This document shows positions 1-7,617 of a stretch of 20,621 nt of DNA, piece by piece; position 1 is the stretch's first letter; the number at the start of each line of letters is the position of its first letter. The notes beneath the pieces were generated by a model, which saw only the letters and a program-made list of their open reading frames with translations, was not told the DNA's origin and ran no database searches. Made by a program: the position numbers and the translations under genes. This DNA is from JBGTBQ01 sp041749275 (GTDB lineage Bacteria; Acidobacteriota; Blastocatellia; Pyrinomonadales; Pyrinomonadaceae), in NCBI GenBank assembly GCA_041749275.1, contig JBGTBQ010000047.1, positions 1 through 20,621 of the forward strand, in the 5' to 3' direction.

Positions 1-468
1 GCGCACGTGCCCGAGGGCCGCGGCGTCATCGCCGAGCTGACCGTCGAGGAGAACCTGCGCCTGGGGGCCATGTTCCGCAAGGGCGACGACCCGGCCAAGG
101 ACGTCGAGGAGGTGTACACCCTCTTCCCGTCGCTCGACAGCCGGCGCAAGCGGACGGCCCACACCCTGTCGGGCGGTGAGCGGCAGATGCTGGTCGTGGG
201 GCGTGCCCTGCTCAGCAAGCCCAAGGTGCTGCTGCTCGACGAGCCGTCGCTCGGCCTCGCGCCGCTCGTCGTCCACACCATCTTCGAGGCCATTGACGAA
301 ATTCGCGGCAAGGGCACGACCATCCTCCTCGTCGAGCAGAACGCGCACGCCGCGCTCGGCCACTCCGACCGCGCCTACGTCCTCGAAACGGGCCGCATCG
401 TCATGGAAGGCCCCTCCAAAGAACTCGCCGCCGACCCGCGCATCAAGGAAGCATATCTCGGCGAGTGA
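1..468 (+). CDS. livF: Branched-chain amino acid ABC transporter ATPase LivF (3' part)
   Basis: The reading frame is open from base 1, so the gene begins upstream and its Walker A motif is outside the window. What is visible is the C-terminal two-thirds of a LivF-type ABC ATPase: the VPEGRGVIAELTVEENL region after the Q-loop, the ABC signature LSGGERQ, the Walker B strand with catalytic Glu (VLLLDEPSLGLAP), and the switch His region after LLVEQN. By family knowledge it is one of the two cytoplasmic ATPases (with LivG) powering uptake of Leu/Ile/Val or related amino acids. The GTG at base 7 is internal and not a start. The substrate-binding gene downstream fits a liv operon whose permease genes should lie to the left. 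Confidence 0.93.
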   Translation, partial: AHVPEGRGVIAELTVEENLRLGAMFRKGDDPAKDVEEVYTLFPSLDSRRKRTAHTLSGGERQMLVVGRALLSKPKVLLLDEPSLGLAPLVVHTIFEAIDEIRGKGTTILLVEQNAHAALGHSDRAYVLETGRIVMEGPSKELAADPRIKEAYLGE

Positions 469-515
469 GTCTCCACCGCAACTGAATCTGAAGACGCGAA
501 CGGAATTAACCATCT

Positions 516-570
516 AAGACACGCAGGCGCAAAGAAAGTAGTGGACGTTTTCTTTGCGCCTGCGTGTCTT
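516..570. repeat. Perfect 22-bp intergenic palindrome
   Basis: Bases 516-537 (beginning AAGACACGCAGGCGC) and 549-570 are exact reverse complements, separated by 11 bases. It lies in the 220-base gap between livF and the binding-protein gene. An RNA from either strand would form a very stable hairpin. There is no clear T-tract, so it could be a bidirectional terminator, an mRNA-stabilising stem, or a dispersed intergenic palindrome. Confidence 0.85.
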
Positions 571-689
571 GGTGTTCAAGGTCAAGGTTGGCAGCCGTTG
601 GTGTTCAAGAGACTTGCCGGTCTTGCGAATGACGGGCGAGAATGTGGCGGAAGCGAGAGGTGACCGTCTATCAATCGAACAGCTCATCT

Positions 690-1937
690 ATGCGACGCCG
701 GCTTAAACTGAAACTATCAACACTGCTTCTGTTCGCCGCGCTCGCCTGCGGCTGCAACGGACGCGGCGCGGCGGGAACGGATGACCCGCCGCCGGACGAC
801 CGCCTCCGAATCGGCGCCGTCATGTCGCTGACCGGCGACACGGGGCGCTACGGCCTTTCGGCGATGAACGGGATGCAGATGGCCGTCGAGGATGTAAACG
901 GGCGGGGCGGCATCGGCGGCAAGCAGGTCGAACTGATCGTGCAGGACACACGCTCCGACGCGGACGAGACCGAACGTGTCGTCCGCCGGCTCGTGGACGA
1001 AAGGAGAGTCCACGCGCTCCTCGGCGAGATCGTCAGCTCGCGCTCGCTCGTCGTCGCCGGCATCGCCCAAGAGGCGCGCGTCCCCATGCTCACACCTTCC
1101 GCCACCAGCCCGGAGGTCACAACGCGCGGCGATTACATCTTCCGCAGTTGCTACACCGACCCCTTTCAGGGCGCGGCCCTCGCGCAGTTTGCCGCGCGGA
1201 CTTTGGGCGCGCGGCGGGCCGCGATGCTCCTCGTCGCGGGGGATGCTTACTCGGCCAAGCTCGCCCGCTTCATCCGCGACGAGTTCGCGCGTCGCGGCGG
1301 CGAAGTCGTCATCGAGCAGACCTACACCGAAGGCGATAGCTACTTCACGGAACAGCTAATGAAGATTAAAGAGGCCGCGCCGGACGTGGTCTTTCTGCCC
1401 GGCTACTACCGCGAGGCCGGGCTGATCGCGCGCGAGGCGAAGAAGTTGGAGCTGACGGTCCCACTCGTCGGCGGCGACGGTTGGGACTCGCGCCATCTCT
1501 ACGAGATCGGCGAGATTGCCATCGTCGGCTCTTTCTTTTCAAGCCACTACTCGGCGGATGATCCCGACCCGCTGGTGCAGCAGTTCGTCGCCGATTACAG
1601 GCGTCTCTACGGGAGCCAGCCGGACGCTTTCGCCGCCACGGCCTACGACGCGGCGCGCATCATGCTCGACGCCTTCGAGCGCGCGGGCGGCGCGACCGAC
1701 GGCGCGGCTGTCCGCGATGCACTCGCCGCGACGCGCAACTTTCCCGGCGTCACCGGTCTCATCACCTTCAACGCCGCGCGCGACGCGGTCAAGCCCATCG
1801 TCATCATCAAGATCGAAGAGGGCGGTATGTACGCCGTGCAGGAACGCATCACGCCCGAAAGCCTCGCCCTTCAGCACACACCCACACCCACACCCAGCCC
1901 GTCGCCGCGGAAGATACGGCGACGGCGAGCACGATAA
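690..1937 (+). CDS. Amino acid ABC transporter substrate-binding lipoprotein (LivJ-like)
   Basis: This 415-residue protein belongs to the type I periplasmic binding protein family (Leu/Ile/Val-binding type). After the signal it shows the family opening IGAVMSLTGDTGRYG, then AMNGMQMAVEDVN, and later AATAYDAARIMLDAFERAGG. I chose the ATG at 690 over an in-frame upstream start at 642, because from 690 the protein begins with a basic n-region (MRRRLKLK), a hydrophobic stretch and cysteines in ALACGC that could be a lipobox. It probably binds an amino acid or similar solute outside the inner membrane and delivers it to the Liv permease. The C terminus is odd: a Pro/Thr/Ser tail from three ACACCC repeats (1878-1895), then a basic RKIRRRRAR end. 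It converges with argH, 6 bases apart. Confidence 0.88.
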   Translation: MRRRLKLKLSTLLLFAALACGCNGRGAAGTDDPPPDDRLRIGAVMSLTGDTGRYGLSAMNGMQMAVEDVNGRGGIGGKQVELIVQDTRSDADETERVVRRLVDERRVHALLGEIVSSRSLVVAGIAQEARVPMLTPSATSPEVTTRGDYIFRSCYTDPFQGAALAQFAARTLGARRAAMLLVAGDAYSAKLARFIRDEFARRGGEVVIEQTYTEGDSYFTEQLMKIKEAAPDVVFLPGYYREAGLIAREAKKLELTVPLVGGDGWDSRHLYEIGEIAIVGSFFSSHYSADDPDPLVQQFVADYRRLYGSQPDAFAATAYDAARIMLDAFERAGGATDGAAVRDALAATRNFPGVTGLITFNAARDAVKPIVIIKIEEGGMYAVQERITPESLALQHTPTPTPSPSPRKIRRRRAR

Positions 1938-1943
1938 CGCTCA

Positions 1944-3338
1944 TCAATCGTCCGTCAGGCCGGCGCGTGCGGCGACCAATGCTTCATGCACACGTTCGGG
2001 CGACGCGCCGCCCGTCTGCGCCTTTGTCGCCAGTGTCTGTTCGAGCGAGAGCGCATCGTACACGTCCTCGCCGACGAGCGGCGAGAACTCTCGCAACTCT
2101 TCGAGTTCTAGTTCGTGCAGCTCCAATCCTTTGCCGAGTGCGTGGAGCACCATGCGCCCCACGGCCTCGTGCGCCTCGCGGAAGGGCAGTCCGCGCCGCG
2201 CGAGATAGTCGGCCATCTCGGTGGCGTTCATGTAGCCCACGGATGCCGCCTCGCGCGCCCTTCCTTCGCGCAGACGCACGTTACGGAGCACGGTGGCCGT
2301 CACCGCGAGCGAGCCGCGCAAAGTGTCGGCCACGTCGAAGACCGCCTCTTTGTCCTCCTGCATGTCCTTGTTGTAGGCGAGCGGCAACCCCTTGACGACC
2401 GTCAAGAGCGCGATGGCGTGGCCGTAGACGCGGCCCGTCTTACCGCGGACGAGTTCCAGCGCGTCCGGGTTCTTCTTCTGCGGCATGATGCTCGACCCGG
2501 TCGAGATGGCATCACCGAGTTCGATAAATCCGAACTCGGCGGTTGAGTAGATGATGAGGTCTTCCGCGAGGCGCGAGAGGTGCGCCATGACGAGCGAGGC
2601 GGCGCAGGCGAACTCGACGCAGAAGTCGCGGTCGCTTACGGCGTCGAGGCTGTTGCGCGCGACGCCTCCGAAGCCGAGCGCGCGCGCGACCTCTTCACGG
2701 TTGATCGGGTAACTCGTCCCGGCGAGCGCCGCCGAGCCGAGCGGCAGCACGTTCACGCGCCGCCGGACTTCACACATGCGCTCGCGGTCGCGCGCGAGCA
2801 TCTCGAAATAGGCGAGACACCAGTGCGCCCACGGAACGGGCTGCGCGCGCTGCAAGTGCGTGTAGCCGGGGAGCACCGCGTCGCGGTGCGCCTCGGCCAA
2901 GTCCAATAGCGCGCTTTGCATATCGCGCAGGGCCGCCTCAAGGTCGTCAATCTCGTCGCGCAGCCAGAGGCGCATCGCCGTCGCTACCTGATCGTTGCGG
3001 CTCCGGCCCGTGTGGAGCCGTCGGCCCGCGTCGCCGACAAGTTCGATGAGCCGCGCCTCGATGAACGAATGCACGTCCTCCGCCGACTCATCCGCGAAGA
3101 AGGCTTCGCCCTGCTCGGCGGCGCGGGCCATCAACGTCTTCAGTCCATCGGCCACAAGCGCCGCCTCTTCGTCGCTCAAGACGCCCGCGCCGCGCAGCCC
3201 CTCGCAGTGCGCGAGGCTCCCGCGCACATCCGCCTCGAAGAGCCGCCGGTCGAAGCCGAACGAGCGATTGAAACGCGCGAACCCGCTGTCCGTCTCCCCC
3301 GTAAAGCGCCCGCCCCATAGCTGTTTCTCTTTGCTCAT
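1944..3338 (-). CDS. argH: Argininosuccinate lyase
   Basis: ArgH cleaves argininosuccinate to arginine and fumarate, the last step of arginine synthesis. The 464-residue protein has the normal family length and starts with MSKEKQLWGGRFTG. It carries HTGRSRNDQVATAMRLW, GYTHLQRAQPVPWAHW and the fumarase/aspartase superfamily signature GSSIMPQKKNPD near residues 281-292. The ATG at 3338 is preferred over a GTG at 3356: GGAG sits about seven bases upstream and the family N terminus aligns here. The gene is divergent from argR, sharing the presumed operator region, and meets the binding-protein gene tail to tail with no obvious terminator between them. Confidence 0.97.
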   Translation of the reverse strand: MSKEKQLWGGRFTGETDSGFARFNRSFGFDRRLFEADVRGSLAHCEGLRGAGVLSDEEAALVADGLKTLMARAAEQGEAFFADESAEDVHSFIEARLIELVGDAGRRLHTGRSRNDQVATAMRLWLRDEIDDLEAALRDMQSALLDLAEAHRDAVLPGYTHLQRAQPVPWAHWCLAYFEMLARDRERMCEVRRRVNVLPLGSAALAGTSYPINREEVARALGFGGVARNSLDAVSDRDFCVEFACAASLVMAHLSRLAEDLIIYSTAEFGFIELGDAISTGSSIMPQKKNPDALELVRGKTGRVYGHAIALLTVVKGLPLAYNKDMQEDKEAVFDVADTLRGSLAVTATVLRNVRLREGRAREAASVGYMNATEMADYLARRGLPFREAHEAVGRMVLHALGKGLELHELELEELREFSPLVGEDVYDALSLEQTLATKAQTGGASPERVHEALVAARAGLTDD

Positions 3339-3365
3339 GGATTCTCCGTCACCCACACCGGAAAT

Positions 3366-3431
3366 TTGCTATTATGCATCTTTCCTGCTAGATTATGCAT
3401 CTATGCACGAGTTATGCAAGTAAAGTGCATA
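3366..3431. promoter_or_regulatory. argH-argR divergent promoter with ARG-box-like palindromes
   Basis: The motif TATGCA occurs on the + strand at 3373, 3394, 3402 and 3413, with an inverted copy TGCATA at 3426-3431. This gives the palindromes TGCAT-CT-ATGCA (3396-3407) and TATGCA-7 nt-TGCATA (3413-3431). Offsets of 21 and 11 bases put copies on the same helix face. A rightward promoter fits: TTGCTA (3366-3371), 17-base spacer, extended -10 TGC-TAGATT (3386-3394). Leftward, CATAAT (3397-3392) with TTGCAT (3419-3414) could drive argH. ArgR operators are 18-bp TGNAT...ATNCA-type palindromes, so these are the likely autoregulatory sites. Promoter assignments are by eye. Confidence 0.6.
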
Positions 3432-3439
3432 GCAATGCG

Positions 3440-3856
3440 ATGGAAAAAGAGAGGCGACAACAGACGATACTGAACCTGATTCGTTCCCGCCGCATTGGGA
3501 CGCAGCAGGAACTTGCCGGGCGTTTGGAGCGCGCGGGGATCGTGGCGACGCAATCGTCCATCTCGCGCGACCTCGTCGAACTTGGCGTCGTCAAGCATCA
3601 CGGCCACTACGCTGTCCCGCAGGGCGCGAACGGCGCGGGCGGGCGCGGCCTCCTCGACATGGACATGGCGGGCCAGCATCTCGTCGTGGTGAAGTGCGAA
3701 CTGGGTCTGGCCTCGGCGGTGGCGGTCGAGATTGACCGCGCGGCAATCAAGGAGATCATCGGCACGCTCGCCGGCGAGGATACGATCTTCATCGCCGTCG
3801 CCGACCGCAAGGCCCAGCGCGCGGTAATCAAAAAAATCTGGGAGCTGTTTCAATAG
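3440..3856 (+). CDS. argR: Arginine repressor ArgR
   Basis: ArgR senses arginine and represses arginine biosynthesis genes as a hexamer. The 138-residue protein has an N-terminal winged helix (MEKERRQQTILNLI, then TQQELAGRLERAG) whose recognition helix contains SSISRDLVELG. The C-terminal arginine-binding and oligomerisation domain contains the hallmark IIGTLAGEDTIFIAV. An in-frame ATG at 3395 would add 15 residues but lies inside the palindromic operator region, so the ATG at 3440 is preferred. No strong Shine-Dalgarno sequence precedes it. The gene is divergent from argH and followed by a 29-bp palindrome before argG. Confidence 0.93.
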   Translation: MEKERRQQTILNLIRSRRIGTQQELAGRLERAGIVATQSSISRDLVELGVVKHHGHYAVPQGANGAGGRGLLDMDMAGQHLVVVKCELGLASAVAVEIDRAAIKEIIGTLAGEDTIFIAVADRKAQRAVIKKIWELFQ

Positions 3857-3940
3857 AAGTCAGAAGTCAGAAGTCAGAACGCTGAAGTCAGAGTAGGAGA
3901 GCAGACTTTGTTCTGACTTCAGCGTTCTGACTTCTGACTT
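3857..3940. repeat. AAGTCAG tandem repeat forming a 29-bp perfect palindrome
   Basis: Immediately after the argR stop there are three tandem AAGTCAG units (3857-3877) and a fourth at 3885-3891. Bases 3864-3892 are an exact reverse complement of 3912-3940, with a 19-base loop. The right arm ends 13 bases before the argG start codon, so a transcript from argR would place a large hairpin against the argG ribosome binding site. No T-tract follows, so a simple intrinsic terminator is less likely. Related AAGTCTG units occur at the end of folP (17132-17161). Confidence 0.88.
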
Positions 3941-3953
3941 GAACGGAAACGAG

Positions 3954-5159
3954 ATGACACAAGAGATCAAAAAAATTGTTCTGGCGTATTCGGGGGGCTT
4001 GGATACATCGGTGATGCTTCATTGGCTGCGGGAGCGTTACGGGTGCGAGGTCGTGTGCTACTGCGCGGACGTGGGGCAGGGCGAGGAACTGACGGGACTT
4101 GAGGAGAAAGCGCGCGCGACCGGCGCGTCGAAGCTCTATGTCGAGGACTTGCGCGAGGAGTTCGTCACCGAGTACGTGTGGCCGGCGGTGAAAGCGAACG
4201 CGCTCTATGAGGGAGTCTACCTGCTCGGCACGTCGCTCGCGCGGCCCGTCATCGCCAAACGGCAGATTGAGATCGCGCGGCGCGAGGGCGCGGATGCCGT
4301 GGTGCACGGGGCGACGGGGAAGGGCAACGATCAGGTGCGCTTCGAGTTGACCTACTACGCGTTGGAGCCGGAGATTCGGGTCATCGCGCCGTGGCGCGAG
4401 TGGGAGTTCAAAGGGCGGAGCGATTTGATCGCCTACGCCAAAAAGCACGACATCCCGGTGACGGCGACCGCCGAAAAACCCTACTCGACCGACCGCAATC
4501 TGATGCACGTCTCTTACGAGGGCGGCATCCTCGAAGACCCGTGGGCCGAGCCGCCCGCCGATATTTTCCAGATGACGAAAGCGCCGGAGGAGGCGAAGGC
4601 CGAGGCGCAGTACGTCGTCGTCGGCTTCGAGCGCGGCGTGCCCGTGAGCGTGAACGGCGAGCGGTTGGGCGCGGTCGCGCTGCTCACGGAGTTGAATCGC
4701 GTGGGCGGCGAGCATGGCGTCGGGCGCGTTGATCTTGTGGAGAATCGTTTCGTCGGGATGAAGTCGCGCGGCGTGTACGAGACGCCGGGCGTGACGATCT
4801 TACAGGCGGCGCACCGCGCGCTCGAATCAATCACGATTGACCGAGAGGTGCTGCGTTTGCGCGACGCGCTGAGTTTGAAGTTCGCCGAGAGCGCCTACTA
4901 CGGCTTCTGGTTCGCGCCGGAGTCGGAGTTGATGCGAAAGACGATTGACGAGACGCAAACGTCCGTGACGGGTGAAGTGCGCGTGAAACTCTATCGCGGC
5001 AACGTCATCGTTGTGGGCCGTCGCTCGCCGAACTCTTTGTATCAGGAACGGCTTGCCACCTTCGAGGCCGAGAACGTTTACAACCAGCGCGACGCCGAAG
5101 GGTTCATCAAACTCAATGCGCTGCGACTGCGGACGCGGGCGCAGTTGGGCCGCGACTGA
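3954..5159 (+). CDS. argG: Argininosuccinate synthase
   Basis: ArgG condenses citrulline and aspartate with ATP to argininosuccinate. The 401-residue protein is of normal length. It has the PP-loop ATP-binding motif SGGLDTS at residues 13-19, HGATGKGNDQVRFE, EKPYSTDRNLMH, and the C-terminal TGEVRVKLYRGN and SLYQERLATF blocks. The start is taken at ATG 3954. A TTG at 3939 is in frame but lies inside the palindrome and adds only MNGNE. It is the first biosynthetic gene to the right of argR and is followed by the uncharacterised P-loop gene. Confidence 0.97.
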   Translation: MTQEIKKIVLAYSGGLDTSVMLHWLRERYGCEVVCYCADVGQGEELTGLEEKARATGASKLYVEDLREEFVTEYVWPAVKANALYEGVYLLGTSLARPVIAKRQIEIARREGADAVVHGATGKGNDQVRFELTYYALEPEIRVIAPWREWEFKGRSDLIAYAKKHDIPVTATAEKPYSTDRNLMHVSYEGGILEDPWAEPPADIFQMTKAPEEAKAEAQYVVVGFERGVPVSVNGERLGAVALLTELNRVGGEHGVGRVDLVENRFVGMKSRGVYETPGVTILQAAHRALESITIDREVLRLRDALSLKFAESAYYGFWFAPESELMRKTIDETQTSVTGEVRVKLYRGNVIVVGRRSPNSLYQERLATFEAENVYNQRDAEGFIKLNALRLRTRAQLGRD

Positions 5160-5240
5160 GCCGTTGGCTCAACGCGCTTGAGAGACACGCGGTCGGGAAT
5201 CAACGAGACGGATCATGTTATGGAGAAGGGCGGGAATACG

Positions 5241-6317
5241 ATGGCAAACACTTTGGGCGTGCGGGTGACAATCGTCGAAGCTGACAAGGTCGGTTCGGTC
5301 GTGTCGGGGCTGGACTTGCAAAAGACGCTGGCGGTCGTGGGCGAGAGGCGGCGCGCGCGCGTGGGCGACGTGGTGGTGGTGCAGGCGTTGACGGACAGCG
5401 CGACCTACAATCAGCTTGAGCTGCCTTCCGGCAGAATGGCGAAGATCAATCCGGGCGACGTGATCGTCGGGGCATTGGGGAGCCGCCGCGCGCTCAAGGG
5501 GTTTGTCGGTGATGTGCCCGAAACGGTGGGCGCGGACGATGAACTGCATCTCTTAAACATGGGCGGCGTGATCGGCGAGTGTACGGGACATCATTCTTCT
5601 CTGAGCGATGCGATTCGCGTCCGCGTGATCGGTTTTGTCTACGATGAGGAGATGAACGTGCGGAACATCGCGGATGGGGCGTTGCCTCTGCGCGCGACGC
5701 TGCCCGAACGGGTTGCGCCGCTGGTCATTGTCGCGGGCGCGTGCATGAACAGCGGGAAGACGTTAGCGGCGACTGAGATCGTGCGGCAGGCGACGCGCGC
5801 CGGGATGCGCGTCGCGGCGGCGAAGCTGTCGGGCGTCGCCGCCTTGCGCGACACGCTCAACATGAGCGACCACGGGGCGGTAGCGACGGCGAGCTTTCTC
5901 GACTGCGGGCTGCCCTCGACCGTGGGGGTCGGCGACCTCGCGCCCGTGGCGAAGGCGATCATCGCGCGCCTCGACGAGAGCGCGCCCGACATGATCGTCA
6001 TCGAGTTGGGCGACGGCATCCTCGGCGGCTACTCGGTGGATTCGGTGTTCGATGACGCGGAACTGCGCGAAGCGACCGCCGCGCTCGTCTTCTGCGCCTC
6101 GGATTATGTCGGCGCGTGGGGCGGCGTCGAACTGTTCAAGCGGCGCGGGCTGAAGGTTGACGTGGTCGCCGGCTCCGTGACCGATTCGCAGATGGGCGAA
6201 GACTATATCGAGCGCGAGATAGGTGTGCCCGCCGGGAACGCAAAGCGCAACGGCGCGCGGTTGTTCGACCTCATCAAGAGCAAGATCGAATGCTCTCCGG
6301 CGAAGGCCATCGCGTAA
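5241..6317 (+). CDS. Uncharacterised two-domain P-loop protein in the arginine cluster
   Basis: I do not recognise this 358-residue protein with certainty. The N-terminal ~150 residues look beta-rich and Gly/Val-rich, with conserved-looking stretches such as GDVIVGALGSRRALKGFVG and LLNMGGVIGECTGHHSS. From residue ~158 a P-loop NTPase domain begins: a hydrophobic strand, then GACMNSGKT (166-174) with Lys173 as the expected phosphate-binding residue, then AAAKLSG, a candidate Walker B strand DMIVIELGDGILGGYS, and VVAGSVTDSQMG. The layout resembles the dethiobiotin synthetase/MobB/DUF1611 group, some members of which act on amino-acid derivatives. ATG 5241 is chosen because AAGGG (5226-5230) precedes it; ATG 5220 is also possible. 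Its position between argG and argC suggests a role in arginine or N-acyl amino acid metabolism, but this is inference. Confidence 0.8.
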   Translation: MANTLGVRVTIVEADKVGSVVSGLDLQKTLAVVGERRRARVGDVVVVQALTDSATYNQLELPSGRMAKINPGDVIVGALGSRRALKGFVGDVPETVGADDELHLLNMGGVIGECTGHHSSLSDAIRVRVIGFVYDEEMNVRNIADGALPLRATLPERVAPLVIVAGACMNSGKTLAATEIVRQATRAGMRVAAAKLSGVAALRDTLNMSDHGAVATASFLDCGLPSTVGVGDLAPVAKAIIARLDESAPDMIVIELGDGILGGYSVDSVFDDAELREATAALVFCASDYVGAWGGVELFKRRGLKVDVVAGSVTDSQMGEDYIEREIGVPAGNAKRNGARLFDLIKSKIECSPAKAIA

Positions 6318-6330
6318 GCGCGGCCTGCCT

Positions 6331-6477
6331 TCAGCGGCAGGGGCGCAGCGCCTTGAGGGCGAGAAAGAGGAAGACGAGGCCCACGAGGACGAGGGCCAGA
6401 TTGGCGGTCACGATGCCGCTGATGACCAGTGCCAGCCCGATGCCGACGAAAGCTCTGGCGGATTTTTTGCAGGACAT
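6331..6477 (-). CDS. Small two-helix membrane protein, 48 residues
   Basis: On the minus strand an ATG at 6477 follows a perfect Shine-Dalgarno GGAGGTG at 6490-6484 with a 6-base spacer. The frame encodes 48 residues starting MSCKKSARAF. Two hydrophobic stretches follow, about residues 10-24 and 27-41, separated by a short Thr-Ala-Asn turn, with a basic end ALRPCR. Cysteines sit near both ends (3 and 47), which on a hairpin topology would be on the same side. The gene is antisense to the surrounding operon, in the 265-base gap between the P-loop gene and argC. The family is unknown to me. The ribosome binding site, membrane composition and clean fit in the gap make it a credible gene. Confidence 0.72.
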   Translation of the reverse strand: MSCKKSARAFVGIGLALVISGIVTANLALVLVGLVFLFLALKALRPCR

Positions 6478-6483
6478 ATTTTT

Positions 6484-6490
6484 CACCTCC
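6484..6490 (-). promoter_or_regulatory. Shine-Dalgarno of the small membrane protein
   Basis: GGAGGTG on the minus strand, six bases before the ATG at 6477. It is one of the two best ribosome binding sites in the window and the main reason for calling the short reading frame a gene. Confidence 0.75.
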
Positions 6491-6582
6491 GGTTGTTTGC
6501 TTCTCGTCAGGCATTACGACCGGCGGCGCTCTGAAGTTCGCTGGCGTGATGCTTCGACGCGGGAAGTGAGGAAGACAGGGAA

Positions 6583-7617
6583 GTGAGCGGTAAAATTCGC
6601 ATCGGCATTTTCGGCGGTTCGGGTTACGGCGGCGCGGAATTGCTGCGTATTCTCCTGTTCCATCCACATGCGGAAGTTGAACTGGTGACGGCGAACGAGC
6701 ACGCGGGCAAGGGCGTGGGCGAGGTTCATCGCAACCTGCATGGGCTGACTGATCTCGTCTGCTCGAAAGCGCCGGAGGAGGTTGAAAGCCTGCGCGAACT
6801 CGATTGCGTCTTTCTCGCGCTGCCGCACGGACAGGCGTTGGAAATCGCGCCACGGCTGCCGGCGAACGTGAAGGTCATTGACCTGTCCGGCGATTTTCGT
6901 CTCGACAGCGCGGAAGAATTCGCCGCGCACTACGGGCGCGAGCACACGGCCATCGAATTGCAGCGCGAGTTCGTCTACGGGTTGACGGAAGTGAACCGCG
7001 AACGGATCAAGACGGCGCGGCTCATCAGCAACCCCGGCTGTTTTGCGACAGCGACGCTCTTGGGTCTCGCGCCGCTCGTTGCGGGGGACATCATCGGCGG
7101 TCACGTCGTCGTGGATGCGAAGACCGGCTCGTCCGGCTCCGGCGCGAAGCCGGCGGCGAACACGCACCACCCGCAGCGCTCGAACTCCTTCTACGCCTAC
7201 AAGCCTTTTACGCACCAGCACGTGCCGGAGATCGAGCAGACGTTGCGCGCGGTCGGCGACTGGACGAGCGACCTCGTGTTTATGACGCACTCGCTCCCCG
7301 TCGCGCGCGGCATCTTCGCTTCGATCTACGTCGAGACAAAAAAAGAGTTGACCGCGGAAGCGGCGCGGTCTCTGTTCTCCGATTATTACGGCGGCTCGTT
7401 CTTCGTGCGTCTCGTCGCAGGCTCACCCGACATCAACTGGGTGAAGACGACGAACTTCTGCGACATCGGCGTGGCGGCGCGGGGCCGTCATCTCGTCGTC
7501 TTTACGGCGATTGATAATCTCGTGAAGGGCGCGGCGGGGCAGGCCGTGCAGAACATGAACCTGATGTTCGGCTTCGACGAGCGGGCGGGGCTGCTCATGC
7601 CGGGGAGCAATCCATGA
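6583..7617 (+). CDS. argC: N-acetyl-gamma-glutamyl-phosphate reductase
   Basis: ArgC reduces N-acylglutamyl phosphate to the semialdehyde with NADPH. The 344-residue protein starts with the Rossmann motif IRIGIFGGSGYGGAELLR and contains the active-site block SNPGCFATATLLGLAPL, catalytic Cys153, followed by KTGSSGSGAKP and TPFTH-like YKPFTHQHVPEIEQ. The start is GTG at 6583, with GAGGAAG (6568-6574) upstream. Its stop overlaps the next gene's ATG (ATGA at 7614-7617), so translation is probably coupled. Substrate may be the N-acetyl or the N-succinyl form (see argF'). Confidence 0.96.
   Translation: MSGKIRIGIFGGSGYGGAELLRILLFHPHAEVELVTANEHAGKGVGEVHRNLHGLTDLVCSKAPEEVESLRELDCVFLALPHGQALEIAPRLPANVKVIDLSGDFRLDSAEEFAAHYGREHTAIELQREFVYGLTEVNRERIKTARLISNPGCFATATLLGLAPLVAGDIIGGHVVVDAKTGSSGSGAKPAANTHHPQRSNSFYAYKPFTHQHVPEIEQTLRAVGDWTSDLVFMTHSLPVARGIFASIYVETKKELTAEAARSLFSDYYGGSFFVRLVAGSPDINWVKTTNFCDIGVAARGRHLVVFTAIDNLVKGAAGQAVQNMNLMFGFDERAGLLMPGSNP

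Noticed and set aside
3939..3953. TTG start for argG at 3939
   Set aside because: The codon lies inside the right arm of the palindrome and adds only five residues; ATG 3954 gives the normal family N terminus.
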